From the NCBI GenBank assembly GCA_028825335.1, contig JAPKAI010000006.1:1-54300 (forward strand): a DNA stretch of 54,300 bases, read 5' to 3'. Below, one piece after another: positions 1 to 9,255 of this stretch. How positions within the stretch are numbered: the first letter of the stretch is position 1; every line of letters starts with the position of its first letter. Position numbers and translations under genes: made by a program. Below the pieces are notes generated by a model. The model was not told where the DNA came from and made no database searches. It was given only the letters and a program-made list of their open reading frames with translations. The DNA comes from Gammaproteobacteria bacterium (GTDB lineage: Bacteria > Pseudomonadota > Gammaproteobacteria > Pseudomonadales > Pseudohongiellaceae).

Positions 1-2
1 TG

Positions 3-134
3 TTCACGGATATCGATTGTCGACCCTGCTTTCAGAGGGAATGCCCCTTAGAGCATAAGAAGTGCTTAACAGAGCTTGAGCCCAGTAGAGCGGTAGCTGC
101 TATCGCCGAGCTAACCACCTCTGGGCGCAATTGA
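3..134 (+). CDS. waaF: ADP-heptose:LPS heptosyltransferase II, C-terminal end (partial)
   Basis: Only the last 43 codons are inside the window; the gene begins upstream. The visible tail carries the cysteine-rich WaaF C-terminal signature (CRPCFQRECPLEHKKCL) and ends at TGA. WaaF adds the second L-glycero-D-manno-heptose to the LPS inner core at the cytoplasmic face of the inner membrane. It is the first gene of a same-strand run with waaC, waaG and waaP, about 60 bp upstream of waaC, which is the usual Pseudomonas-type order. The identification rests on a short tail plus synteny, so the call is strong but the bulk of the protein is unseen. Confidence 0.85.
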   Translation, partial: FTDIDCRPCFQRECPLEHKKCLTELEPSRAVAAIAELTTSGRN

Positions 135-192
135 CTGATGAGCCCTAGAAAAAATAGAATAGATTAGAAGAGAACAGTAAAGGAATAGTTCA

Positions 193-1260
193 TTGCGAGT
201 GCTAATAGTAAAAGTCTCTTCTCTTGGCGATGTGATTCATACGCTACCTGCAGTTACCGATGCGCAGCGTGCCAGAAAAGATATTCAATTCGACTGGGTG
301 GTCGAGGAAAATTTTGCCGAGGTGCCGAGCTGGCATCCCGCTGTTGAAAATGTCATACCAGTGGCGTTAAGACGTTGGCGGCGCAACATCTTGAAGACCT
401 ATATGAATCACGAATTTCGAGCGTTCAAACGCGCATTGCAGGGCGTTCACTACGACCTTGTTATTGATGCTCAGGGACTTATCAAGAGTGGTTTTATTAG
501 CCGGCTCTCCAAGGGATTAACAATAGGGCTCAGCAATCGGACCATTCGTGAGCCAATGGCCACGCTGTTCTATAACAAAGTTTATTCTGTCCCCTGGACA
601 GAGCACGCCGTGGACAGGGTCCGGCAGTTGTTTTCTCGTGCGCTGCAATATGAATACGATCCGGAGGAGATCGACTACGGTATCGATGTTAGTAGAATAG
701 ACTCCGCTAGTAGAATTAGTGAGAAAGCAGAAAAGCAGGTAGTTTTTCTGCACGGCACAACGTGGCAGACAAAGCACTGGCCTGAAAATTATTGGCGTCA
801 CCTCGCACACATAAGTACAGAAGCTGGCTATAAAGTTCTTCTGCCTTGGGGTACTCCGGAGGAAAAACTGCGCGCCCAGTTTATCGCTCAGGATAACGAT
901 CGGGTAGAGGTGCTTGATAAGCAGACACTATCCGGGCTAGCTAATTATATCCAAGCCTCTGATGGTGTGATCTCTGTGGATACTGGTCTGGGCCATTTAG
1001 CTGCAGCGCTAGCGAAGCCAACAGTTTCTCTCTATGGCCCAACGAATCCAGGGCTCTCTGGAACCTTTGGTAATAATCAATTGCACCTCAATTCGAGTCT
1101 AAACTGTGCGCCTTGTGTCAAGAAGACATGTGGATATTCAGGTCTTGGAGTGACCGAGGAATACGCAGGAAGTTCATTCTCAGTTACTCCACCCTGTTTT
1201 GCATCCCACGGACCGGTTGAAGTCTGGCAGCAGTTCGAAAGCTTGTTGGGTAAATCTTAA
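193..1260 (+). CDS. waaC: ADP-heptose:LPS heptosyltransferase I
   Basis: A GT9-family glycosyltransferase of 355 aa, normal length for WaaC. It transfers the first heptose from ADP-heptose onto Kdo2-lipid A in the cytoplasm. The N-terminus MRVLIVKVSSLGDVIHTLP is the classic family start, so translation begins at TTG 193, with AAAGGAA as ribosome binding site about 8 nt upstream. The nucleotide-sugar binding segment SVDTGLGHLAAALAKPTVSL lies near residues 260-280, followed by LYGPTNP. A Cys cluster (NCAPCVKKTC) sits near residue 310. It follows waaF and precedes waaG by 18 bp. The annotation is secure; the only oddity is the TTG start. Confidence 0.95.
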   Translation: MRVLIVKVSSLGDVIHTLPAVTDAQRARKDIQFDWVVEENFAEVPSWHPAVENVIPVALRRWRRNILKTYMNHEFRAFKRALQGVHYDLVIDAQGLIKSGFISRLSKGLTIGLSNRTIREPMATLFYNKVYSVPWTEHAVDRVRQLFSRALQYEYDPEEIDYGIDVSRIDSASRISEKAEKQVVFLHGTTWQTKHWPENYWRHLAHISTEAGYKVLLPWGTPEEKLRAQFIAQDNDRVEVLDKQTLSGLANYIQASDGVISVDTGLGHLAAALAKPTVSLYGPTNPGLSGTFGNNQLHLNSSLNCAPCVKKTCGYSGLGVTEEYAGSSFSVTPPCFASHGPVEVWQQFESLLGKS

Positions 1261-1278
1261 TCGATGAATAGTTAGCCA

Positions 1279-2406
1279 ATGCATCTGAATTTTCTCATCT
1301 ACTCCTATTTTCCGTTTGGCGGATTGCAGCGGGATTTTCTTCGTGTAGCAAAAGAATGTATGTCGCGTGGGCATAGCATTACTGTCTACACGTTGAGTTG
1401 GGATGGCGATATCCCCGATGGAATAGATGTCATCTTAGTGCCCGTCACGACACGAAACCGTATCAAACGTAATGAGGCCTACACCGAGTGGGTCCAGGCA
1501 GCGCTGAGGAAAAGGGATAACAGCCTCGTGATTGGTTTCAACAAGATGCCATTCTTGGATATCTATTTCGCCGCAGATCCCTGCTTCATGGAGAAGGCGA
1601 CAGAGCAGCGAGGCTTCTACTACAAATTTACTTCGCGATACAAACACTTCAAAGAATATGAAGAGGCTGTGTTTGCGGCATCGCAGAGCACTGAAGTGTT
1701 AATCCTATCTCCTCAACAGCGGACAGCATTCGAGAAATATTATCGTGATTGCGGCCCTCGCCTTCGTCAAGTTCCTCCTGGGATTTCGATAGATAGGAAA
1801 GTCGATACGATAGACAGGAAAATTGGAATTAAATTACGCTCTGATTTGGGCCTAGCGGCGACTACAAAACTGCTCCTGCAAGTCGGTTCGGGCTTTCGAG
1901 TAAAGGGTGTGGACAGGGCGCTCAGAGCAATGGCAGCTCTTCCGAAGTTAGAGCTCGAGAACTGCCACTATTTGCTCATAGGGCAGGGCAATCCCGATCG
2001 CTACCTAAGACTTGCTAAGAAATTAGGCATCGCCGAACAATTCACTGTGCTTGGTGGTCGCGACGATATACCTAGATTCTTGGCAACAGCTGACTTGTTG
2101 CTGCATCCGGCCTATTCTGAGAGTGCGGGTTATATGCTGTTAGAGGCAACTATCGCTGGGCTGCCGGTGCTTACGACCTCAACCTGTGGTTATGCCTTTC
2201 ATATTGAACAGGCGAAATCCGGACTAGTGTGCAGTGATCCCTTCGAGCAATCGCAATTGAATAGTTATCTGGCACAGATGTTAGGGAGCCTAGACACCGC
2301 CGATTGGTCGAAAAATGGTCTGGAGTATGGCAGGCAAGACGAGCTATATTCGCAGGCGTCTGCTGTGGCAGACTTTTTCGAAGAGTTTTTGGCCAGAGAA
2401 GCCTAG
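1279..2406 (+). CDS. waaG: LPS core glucosyltransferase I (GT4 family)
   Basis: A GT-B fold glycosyltransferase of 375 aa that in relatives adds the first outer-core hexose to heptose II. The N-terminal domain begins MHLNFLIYSYFPFGGLQRDF, with the glycine-rich acceptor loop typical of WaaG. The C-terminal donor domain carries the GT4 E-x7-E type motif ESAGYMLLEATIAGLPVLTT near residues 280-300. The stop codon TAG is 10 bp before the waaP start, so the two are probably translated as a unit. The family call is certain. The exact sugar (glucose in enterics, galactosamine in Pseudomonas) cannot be read from sequence. Confidence 0.93.
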   Translation: MHLNFLIYSYFPFGGLQRDFLRVAKECMSRGHSITVYTLSWDGDIPDGIDVILVPVTTRNRIKRNEAYTEWVQAALRKRDNSLVIGFNKMPFLDIYFAADPCFMEKATEQRGFYYKFTSRYKHFKEYEEAVFAASQSTEVLILSPQQRTAFEKYYRDCGPRLRQVPPGISIDRKVDTIDRKIGIKLRSDLGLAATTKLLLQVGSGFRVKGVDRALRAMAALPKLELENCHYLLIGQGNPDRYLRLAKKLGIAEQFTVLGGRDDIPRFLATADLLLHPAYSESAGYMLLEATIAGLPVLTTSTCGYAFHIEQAKSGLVCSDPFEQSQLNSYLAQMLGSLDTADWSKNGLEYGRQDELYSQASAVADFFEEFLAREA

Positions 2407-2416
2407 GGCGCAGCAT

Positions 2417-3217
2417 ATGCACTATCTGAGTGAAGACTTTGCAAAGGACCTCCCGAAAGGGGATTCGTTCGAGAGCTTGCAGGCGATGGAAGGCAAAGTC
2501 TATCGAGATGTACGAGGCAGAAAGACTCTGCAATTCGCACTTGCTGGAAAGAGCTATTTCATTAAGAACCACTTCGGTGTTGGCTGGAGAGAGGTTTTTA
2601 AGAATCTTGTTCAGCTGCGCATGCCAATTCTGGGTGCCGAGAACGAATGGCGCGCAATCAGCAAACTGAAATCTCTCGGGCTGGCGACAATGACGTCAAT
2701 GGCCTACGGCAGTAGAGGCTGGAATCCTGCTCGAAGACAGTCCCTCATAGTCACTGAAGACCTTGCCGACACCATTAGCCTCGAGGACTACTGCAAAGAT
2801 TGGCGACAGAACCCACCCGAGTTTGCATTGAAGCAAAAGCTTCTGAATAAGCTCGCCAGCATTAGCAGAACATTGCATCAGGGGGGAGTCTGTCATAGAG
2901 ATTTCTATCTCTGTCATTTCCTAATGCCGAAGGATTGCCTTGATCCCGACTCTGATCAGGCCTTCGATCTGTTTATAATCGACCTGCATAGAGCTCTCAT
3001 CAAGAATCCTCTGGGACTGCGCTGGATAGTCAAAGACGTAAGTGGGCTTCTCTATTCGGCTATGGACATTGGGCTAACGCAGCGTGACTTTTTCCGGTTT
3101 ATCAAAATCTATGACGACAAGAGCTTGCGCGACGCGTTAGCGAATAACGGGGCCTTTTGGAGTTCAGTGCAAAAGCGTGCATTGTCTATGCATAAGAAAC
3201 TAGGCTCGGTGAGTTAA
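2417..3217 (+). CDS. waaP: LPS core heptose(I) kinase
   Basis: A WaaP/RfaP-type membrane-associated protein kinase fold enzyme that phosphorylates heptose I of the inner core, a modification essential for outer-membrane integrity in Pseudomonas. I chose ATG 2417 (266 aa, matching the usual ~265 aa). The frame is open further upstream, but that part overlaps waaG and shows no family similarity. Kinase motifs are visible: SYFIKNH with the ATP-binding Lys near residue 47, HRDFYLCHF with catalytic Asp162, and IDLHR with metal-binding Asp189. It lies between waaG and the tandem-kinase gene, 4 bp from the latter. Confidence 0.93.
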   Translation: MHYLSEDFAKDLPKGDSFESLQAMEGKVYRDVRGRKTLQFALAGKSYFIKNHFGVGWREVFKNLVQLRMPILGAENEWRAISKLKSLGLATMTSMAYGSRGWNPARRQSLIVTEDLADTISLEDYCKDWRQNPPEFALKQKLLNKLASISRTLHQGGVCHRDFYLCHFLMPKDCLDPDSDQAFDLFIIDLHRALIKNPLGLRWIVKDVSGLLYSAMDIGLTQRDFFRFIKIYDDKSLRDALANNGAFWSSVQKRALSMHKKLGSVS

Positions 3218-3221
3218 TGCT

Positions 3222-4667
3222 ATGACTAACTTCTCAAGCGCAGAACTTGTTTCCATGGGTCGGCACATACCCACGCCCTTCAGCATCAGCGTCGAGACAG
3301 AGCAGGGCCCAGTAGAGTTAAAAATTGACACATTGCTGCGGACAGTGCCGGGGAAGAGGCTGGTAGCCTTGTCCAATTGGCAGAATCGTACCGTCATCGT
3401 AAAAATATTCATAAGCGGTAACCGCTGGAAACGCGGCATGTTGAAAGATATCGCTGGCATCAATAGGCTTAAGCAGGCGCGGATTCCAACCCCTAGCCTT
3501 CTTCTGCAGACAACTACCCCAGACAAAAAGGCCGGCGTACTAATTATCGAGTATCTGAGTCAGGGCGCTAGTTTGGCGACGTTGTTTGATGAGGCGAAGA
3601 GCGAGGAGGACAAAGCTGAAATATTGGTGATGGGTGTGAAGGCGGTTGCCGCTTGTCATCAGGCCGGTCTCTGGCAGAATGATATACACCTCGATAATTT
3701 CATGCTTTGTACCGATATTGTCTACGTTCTGGACGGTGCCGATATTAAGAGTAAGGGAAGCGTTCTCGATATTGATACTCGCCTCAAGAATATCGCAATG
3801 TTTCTCGCGCAATTTCCGGTGTCTCAAGACAGGCACTGGAGAGATCTATACGATCAATACAGCGAACGAGCGCCGGGACTCTCAGCCGATGACGTTGCTG
3901 GCTTCATTAAGAGAATAATAAAAGCGCGATGGAAGCGGCTCAATGCTTATGAGCGAAAGCTCAACCGGTCCACAACTGCAAATCGTTGTGAACAGGGCTC
4001 AAATTTCTTCTACATCTACGATAGATCCATACACTCTCCGGAACTCGATCGCTTTATTGCCGACCCGGATAGCTTCATCATTGAGCAGCGATTGTTGAAA
4101 GATGGCAATTCATCCACTGTAGCGATGATCAAAATCAACGAGCGTAACTATGTGCTGAAACGTTACAATATAAAGAGCTTCTGGCATGGAATCTCTAGGG
4201 CGTTTCGGCCTAGTCGCGCTCACCATTCTTGGTGCAATGCGTCGATACTAGAAATGCTCGGTGTGGCTACAGCACACCCGTTTCTCTATTTAGAAGAACG
4301 GGTGTTCTGGCTCTTCCGCAAGCGCGCCTACTTTCTCTGCGAGTATATTGAAGGACATGATCTGGGAACGGCGTTGGAGAAGCAGGAACTAGAGACTAGC
4401 GAGACAGAAATCGTGGCTCTGTTTAGAGGCCTATTCAAAATAATGGCGGACTATCGGATTAGCCATGGCGACATGAAGGCGACGAATTTCTTGCTCAAAG
4501 ACGACAAAATCTTTGTGTTGGACCTAGATACGATGACACGGAATACGTCTAAGGGGAAATTCATGGAAAAGTTCCGCAAGGACTTAAAACGATTCCGAAA
4601 GAACTGGGTGGGCACCTCGATGGAGCCCGAAGTAAGAACGCTGCTAGCAGAAGCAGCAAAGTATTAG
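3222..4667 (+). CDS. Tandem-domain LPS core kinase-like protein (InaA/WapQ group)
   Basis: A 481-aa protein containing two consecutive protein-kinase-like lobes of the lipopolysaccharide kinase (Kdo/WaaP/InaA) superfamily. Lobe 1 (about 1-235) has WQNDIHLDNF with putative catalytic Asp154 and VLDGAD as its metal-binding motif. Lobe 2 (about 245-481) has YVLKRYN (ATP Lys), HGDMKATNF with His415/Asp417, and FVLDLDTM with Asp434. Both catalytic sets look intact. In Pseudomonas the corresponding position carries several kinase-like genes, one of them (the PA5006 type) of similar length. The gene is 4 bp after waaP and 13 bp before the carbamoyltransferase, so a role in phosphorylating core heptoses is inferred from context. 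The substrate is unknown. Confidence 0.8.
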   Translation: MTNFSSAELVSMGRHIPTPFSISVETEQGPVELKIDTLLRTVPGKRLVALSNWQNRTVIVKIFISGNRWKRGMLKDIAGINRLKQARIPTPSLLLQTTTPDKKAGVLIIEYLSQGASLATLFDEAKSEEDKAEILVMGVKAVAACHQAGLWQNDIHLDNFMLCTDIVYVLDGADIKSKGSVLDIDTRLKNIAMFLAQFPVSQDRHWRDLYDQYSERAPGLSADDVAGFIKRIIKARWKRLNAYERKLNRSTTANRCEQGSNFFYIYDRSIHSPELDRFIADPDSFIIEQRLLKDGNSSTVAMIKINERNYVLKRYNIKSFWHGISRAFRPSRAHHSWCNASILEMLGVATAHPFLYLEERVFWLFRKRAYFLCEYIEGHDLGTALEKQELETSETEIVALFRGLFKIMADYRISHGDMKATNFLLKDDKIFVLDLDTMTRNTSKGKFMEKFRKDLKRFRKNWVGTSMEPEVRTLLAEAAKY

Positions 4668-4680
4668 TTTGGCTTAGTCT

Positions 4681-6429
4681 ATGACTATTATTACATTAGG
4701 CTTATCAGGCGCAATCGGACACGATCCCGCCGCAGCACTCTTCGTCGATGGCGAGTTGGCCGCTGCGGTGGAAGAAGAGCGACTCATTAGGCGCAAGCAT
4801 GCCTATGATCAGACACCCTATCTTTCTGCACGACGCTGTATGCAGATCGCCCGCATAAATCCTGCACAGATTGACCAGGTGGCTATTCCCTTTGCACCGA
4901 TTAGTCTGTTTACGAAAGCCCGGTGGCACCATGCCTATCGACATTGGTATGCCCCAGACAGGGCAGTAGATAGCCTGCTGAATGGTAATAGGCGCTATCG
5001 GAGGTATATCGCCGAGCTAAAAGGCCTGCTAGAGAAACTCCATATTCCAGCAGATAAAGTGAAGATTGTGCCTGTGGAGCACCAGCTCGCACATGCGAGT
5101 AGTGCCTACCATCTCGACGAACGAGAGGGGAAGACCGCGATATTCTGCAACGACTCGAAGGGCGAATACTCGAATATTTTCCTTGGTTACGGGGAGAATG
5201 GCAAGATCGAAAGGGTCAAAGAATTCTATAATCCAGATTCACTCTGTGGCATGTATGCAGCGCTCACCGACTACCTTGGTTTCGAAATTCTCAAAGGAGA
5301 AATTAAGGTAATGGGTATCGCTCCCTTCGGCGACGCCTCCAAATATGATCTTTCTTGTCTTGCGAAATTTAATGGCAAGAAGTTTAAGGTAGACAATACG
5401 TTGATTGGTACCGTCGGAATTCGTCGTTACAAGGCAAAGTCTAAGGGTCACTATTTTAGTCAGAAGCTGGTAGACATGTTAGGGCCGAGACGCGTAGGCA
5501 ATCTTGTCGACGATCCCTATGTTCACTATGCCGCGGCGATACAGAAACTCTATGAAGACCTCTCTGTCGAACTGATTCGACACTACTTATCAGATGTTCT
5601 TGCGGATACTGGGCGACTCGCCATTGCGGGCACAGGGTCAATGAATATTCGCCTGAATCAGCGTCTTGCGAATCTGCCCGAGGTTAAGGAGCTAATCGTT
5701 CACCCAGCATGCAGTGATGCAGGTACCGCAATCGGCGCCGCTAGCTTTGCCGTGCGGCAATCAGGTACGAAGATTAAGCCCGTTACGCATATGTTTCATG
5801 GCCCTTCATATACTAGTGATCAGTGTATCGAAGCCTGTAAAGCTCACCAGGATAAACCACTGTGGAAGGTTCTCGAGGCGCCCTATGAGAAGGCTGCACA
5901 GATTCTCGCCCAGGGGCATCTACTTGCTTGGTATAAAGGCCGAATGGAATTCGGAACTAGGGCATTGGGCAATCGAAGCATATTGGCGAATCCAAACTTC
6001 CCGGAGGTCGTGGAGAAGATCAATCACCAGGTCAAATTTCGGGAAGCCTGGCAGCCGTATTCGGTATGCGCATTGGATAGCGTGGCTGAGGAATTTATTC
6101 CCGGGGAGCAACACGACAAATATATGTGCCGTGCTGTAACTGCTAGTGATAACTGGGCTGAAAAATATCCGGCTATCGTTCATGTCGACAAGAGTACCGA
6201 AACACAAATAGTTGATTCAGTTAGCAACCCAAGCTTACATAAGCTCCTGCTTAGTTTTCAGAAGGAAACCGGTCATGGCATGCTCATCAATGCGCGACTG
6301 AATCGCCCCGGAGAAGCCTTGGTGTGTTCGCCAGAAGACGCGCTAAATATGTTTCTGGGAACGGATCTAGATTACCTAATCATGGAAGGTGTCTTGGTTA
6401 GTAAGCGCGAGTCCTCGGACGAGTGGTAA
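4681..6429 (+). CDS. wapO: LPS core-type carbamoyltransferase (HypF/NodU family)
   Basis: A 582-aa carbamoyltransferase with the two-domain architecture of the NodU/TobZ/CmcH family. The N-terminal Kae1-like ATPase domain starts LGLSGAIGHDPAAALFVDG with VEEERLIRRKH. The C-terminal transferase domain contains GRMEFGTRALGNRSIL near residue 420. The equivalent gene in the Pseudomonas core locus is linked to the 7-O-carbamoyl group on heptose II. The context here (immediately after the core kinases in the same run) supports the same role. Reaction by family: carbamoyl phosphate plus ATP gives carbamoyl adenylate, then transfer to a sugar hydroxyl. It converges on the next gene with only 8 bp between stops. 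The family is certain; the symbol rests on synteny. Confidence 0.85.
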   Translation: MTIITLGLSGAIGHDPAAALFVDGELAAAVEEERLIRRKHAYDQTPYLSARRCMQIARINPAQIDQVAIPFAPISLFTKARWHHAYRHWYAPDRAVDSLLNGNRRYRRYIAELKGLLEKLHIPADKVKIVPVEHQLAHASSAYHLDEREGKTAIFCNDSKGEYSNIFLGYGENGKIERVKEFYNPDSLCGMYAALTDYLGFEILKGEIKVMGIAPFGDASKYDLSCLAKFNGKKFKVDNTLIGTVGIRRYKAKSKGHYFSQKLVDMLGPRRVGNLVDDPYVHYAAAIQKLYEDLSVELIRHYLSDVLADTGRLAIAGTGSMNIRLNQRLANLPEVKELIVHPACSDAGTAIGAASFAVRQSGTKIKPVTHMFHGPSYTSDQCIEACKAHQDKPLWKVLEAPYEKAAQILAQGHLLAWYKGRMEFGTRALGNRSILANPNFPEVVEKINHQVKFREAWQPYSVCALDSVAEEFIPGEQHDKYMCRAVTASDNWAEKYPAIVHVDKSTETQIVDSVSNPSLHKLLLSFQKETGHGMLINARLNRPGEALVCSPEDALNMFLGTDLDYLIMEGVLVSKRESSDEW

Positions 6430-6437
6430 GGGCAGAA

Positions 6438-7958
6438 TTACTCGGAGGTTCTTGAGTCTACCCTTTCAAAAATTACAATACGCTTTGTCTCGATGTCTGG
6501 GAAATATGCAAGCACTTTTAACTTATCGACTATAGTATTCTTCTCCAGTAAATTTTTCGTTTCGAAGGTGAGTTCGGCCGCAATCATATTGCCAACTTCG
6601 CTAGATAGTATCTCTTCCTCAGTTAAGTTCCTTTGTACCAAATCGTAGTCTTCAACCTTACCGCTGAAATAGGCAATCGCGTGATTATTCGTCACCAGTT
6701 TCGAAGAACCGTCGGTGTTTTGTGCTATCCACTGAATCGATTCTCTCACGTAGAACTTCGATTCACCGAAGCTATAGTAAGAGTCTATCGCACAGTAACT
6801 GAAGAAGATCGCAACGATGTAAACAATGCTTTTTCGGCCGGATATCCTTGCGCTATCTAAAAGGTGAAGCACGATAGAGGGGACGAATAAGACTAGCAAG
6901 ATACACATTAGCATCGCGTAGCGGCTGGATAAATAACGAGTAACAATAATGAAACTAAGGAGTATCAAAAAGTTTATACAGAGATAGAACGCTACAGGTA
7001 TAGCCACTTCTCTGTTGAGACGAAGACGATTCTTAAAGAGTCCAATAGTCAAAATGATCAGATACGGCCCACCCACGCCAGCAAGCAAATTGGCCAGTAG
7101 AATTGAAATCATGCCGGCGAGCAAAAATACTTCAATGTATTCGCGAGAGAAAATAGACGCGTATTCTGTAAATAACAATGAACCTAAGAGCGCTCTTTCT
7201 TCATCGTTCACCGTAAAATTTCCGGAGAAAAATGGCTCGTAGATAGAAGCGAAATTCATGAAGAGCTGTGCCACGTTGAGGCCCATCAGTGCGAGAAAGA
7301 GTAGCAGGCCTATCGAGAGGGAGATCACTATTGCATACATTTTGACGAGAAGAGCCTTGCGAGCGACGTCTTCGAGGCGCATATCGAATAACAAGGCGAG
7401 AGGAGAGAATGCTAGATAGGCAAGCGCTTCTGCACGAAACGACGCCGCTAGAAGTAGGCACGCGCAAAAAATAACTGCAGAGTGCGTTGACTGTGTCTTG
7501 GCGTAGAGAAGGAGCTGCCAAAGCGCCGCAAGAGAAAGTGCCCAGAATCCAATGTCACGAATTAATAGGTCGCGGTACTCATTCAACTGTGGGTAAACCA
7601 GGATGCAGACTGCTGCGATGGCAAGCAGGGGCTCGGAGTCATTGATCTCTTTTACGATACTGAGAAAGGCGTAAACAAGAATAGCGTAGAACATCGCGTT
7701 GACGAACAAGCCAGCCGAGAATACATCCAGCCCAGTTACGGATACCAGGCCGATCAGTATCGAATATGTTGCCCATGAATAATGTTGATAGGCCGCGACG
7801 ATTCCATCGGTTAGAAATATCTCGGCGGTGCGGGCATAGGTATAGGCATCCGAGTTGGGAATTTCCTGTAGGAGTAATGTGAATATAGATAGCACGAGGC
7901 TCGCGGCTACTGCGATCCATCTGATGTCGTGTTGTCGCCAATCTAGATTTATCTTCAC
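6438..7958 (-). CDS. Multi-spanning membrane protein, GT-C glycosyltransferase-like
   Basis: A 506-aa hydrophobic protein with roughly ten to twelve predicted membrane spans and a soluble C-terminal tail of about 110 aa. The first periplasmic loop after span 1 holds SDAYTYARTAEIF, an acidic D-x-Y pattern like the catalytic loop of GT-C enzymes (ArnT/PMT/GT39) that use polyprenyl-phosphate sugars. I do not recognise a named family with certainty. Its neighbours are LPS core and lipid A genes, so a role in decorating LPS or lipid A in the periplasm is inferred. It lies just downstream of lpxL on the same strand (46 bp). An O-antigen-ligase-like or plain structural role cannot be excluded. Confidence 0.6.
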   Translation of the reverse strand: MKINLDWRQHDIRWIAVAASLVLSIFTLLLQEIPNSDAYTYARTAEIFLTDGIVAAYQHYSWATYSILIGLVSVTGLDVFSAGLFVNAMFYAILVYAFLSIVKEINDSEPLLAIAAVCILVYPQLNEYRDLLIRDIGFWALSLAALWQLLLYAKTQSTHSAVIFCACLLLAASFRAEALAYLAFSPLALLFDMRLEDVARKALLVKMYAIVISLSIGLLLFLALMGLNVAQLFMNFASIYEPFFSGNFTVNDEERALLGSLLFTEYASIFSREYIEVFLLAGMISILLANLLAGVGGPYLIILTIGLFKNRLRLNREVAIPVAFYLCINFLILLSFIIVTRYLSSRYAMLMCILLVLFVPSIVLHLLDSARISGRKSIVYIVAIFFSYCAIDSYYSFGESKFYVRESIQWIAQNTDGSSKLVTNNHAIAYFSGKVEDYDLVQRNLTEEEILSSEVGNMIAAELTFETKNLLEKNTIVDKLKVLAYFPDIETKRIVIFERVDSRTSE

Positions 7959-8004
7959 GTATTTCTTTTGTTCACTTTTCAGCTATTCATTTTTTAATAC
8001 GAGA

Positions 8005-8934
8005 TCAATAGGGTCTCGCGGAAGGCCCAGCAGCCTGCGTCTTAAATCGCTTGTGTAACCAAAGGTATTGGTCGGGCTGTTTGCGTATAGCCTGTTCCAC
8101 TAACTCGTTAGTGGTGCGGGCATCCGCTTCAGCGTCGCCACTTGGAAATCCTTTTAGGGCAGGCGCGAAGTCGAGATGATACCCCGAGTTATCTTCATTC
8201 CGATAATGGCTATAAAACACTACTGCGGAATCATTTACCTTGGCGAATCGCGCCGTCGCGGTGATGGTCGCAGCCTGAACACCAAAGAAGGGGACGAACA
8301 CCGAGTGCTTCGCGCCGTAATCCTGATCTGGAGCATACCAGAGAATTCGGGCTGCCTTCAGACAGCGCATCGCGCCCCGTGTATCTTTTCGATCGTAGAC
8401 ATGACGGAAATGGCGAATGCGGCCATTGAACATCGCCGCTTGAAACAACGGGTTCTTGTTCGGTCGATAGGTCACATCCATATCCCCGACTAGATTGAAC
8501 AAGAAACCACCCATTTCTAAACTAGAGAAATGCGCACCGAGGAGTAATACGCCCTTACCTTCGGCGATAGCCGCCTCTAAGTTTTCCAATCCAGTCACAG
8601 TTGTTCGCGATCGATAGTCTTCCGGATCTCTAAACCACGCGATCGCTACTTCGATAAGCCCTATGCCGTTAGAGCGAAAGGTCTTTATTACTAGCTTCTT
8701 GTGTTCCTGCTCGGATAGCTCGGGGAAGCAAAGACGGAGATTAACTTCGCAGATATGGCGTCTCGATCTAGCGAAATAATAGCTGAGAAGCCCAAGGCAT
8801 CGTCCGACATGAATCTGCAACGGATAAGGTAGATGTGCCGCCAGCCACATTGCAGACAGGCCCATCCATGTCGGCCAGTAGCTTGGCGCGATGAATTTGC
8901 TTAGGGGTGTTCTTATCTGAGAGTCTTCAGCCAC
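8005..8934 (-). CDS. lpxL: Lipid A late acyltransferase (LpxL/HtrB family)
   Basis: A 309-aa inner-membrane acyltransferase of the LpxL/LpxM family that adds a secondary acyl chain to Kdo2-lipid A from acyl-ACP. The catalytic H-x4-E motif is seen as HFSSLE near residue 137, with a hydrophobic N-terminal anchor around LSAMWLAAHLPYPLQIHVG. The motif RPNKNPLF and the LWYAPDQDYG segment are further family landmarks. The start ATG 8934 gives the typical length. It faces hldE across a 321-bp divergent region. LpxL versus LpxM cannot be decided by eye; the HtrB/LpxL side looks more likely. Confidence 0.88.
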   Translation of the reverse strand: MAEDSQIRTPLSKFIAPSYWPTWMGLSAMWLAAHLPYPLQIHVGRCLGLLSYYFARSRRHICEVNLRLCFPELSEQEHKKLVIKTFRSNGIGLIEVAIAWFRDPEDYRSRTTVTGLENLEAAIAEGKGVLLLGAHFSSLEMGGFLFNLVGDMDVTYRPNKNPLFQAAMFNGRIRHFRHVYDRKDTRGAMRCLKAARILWYAPDQDYGAKHSVFVPFFGVQAATITATARFAKVNDSAVVFYSHYRNEDNSGYHLDFAPALKGFPSGDAEADARTTNELVEQAIRKQPDQYLWLHKRFKTQAAGPSARPY

Positions 8935-9255
8935 TAGTTACGCCAGCGAGCACCAGAATGAGTGCCGGGAGAATAAAGAGAATAATAGGTTTATCGCTAT
9001 TGCTTGAGCGAATTGTAGCAGAAGCCTAGAAATAACAGCACTTTACAAGGCTTCGATTGCATCTCAGCGAATATTTCGATTAAAGCCCCACCCGCTATAG
9101 ATAAAAATCGAATAAATGGTATAAATATCCCACTTTAGATACGAATTGATGAAATCGACACTAAAGCACCATTATTCCAGTATCTAGCCTATGTGATATG
9201 ATCAGCCGCCATAAAAAGCAGTAAATATATAGTCTTCGAATACAGGAAACATCTG
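8935..9255. other. Divergent intergenic region lpxL/hldE
   Basis: A 321-bp AT-rich spacer between two divergent genes. I see no open frame that looks coding on either strand. It should hold the promoters of both genes; the best visible element is the extended -10 for hldE listed separately. Confidence 0.6.
9194..9202 (+). promoter_or_regulatory. Extended -10 promoter element of hldE
   Basis: TGATATGAT fits TG-n-TATGAT, an extended -10 box, 53 bp before the hldE ATG. No good -35 match is seen at the usual spacing, which is normal for extended -10 promoters. Found by eye only. Confidence 0.4.
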
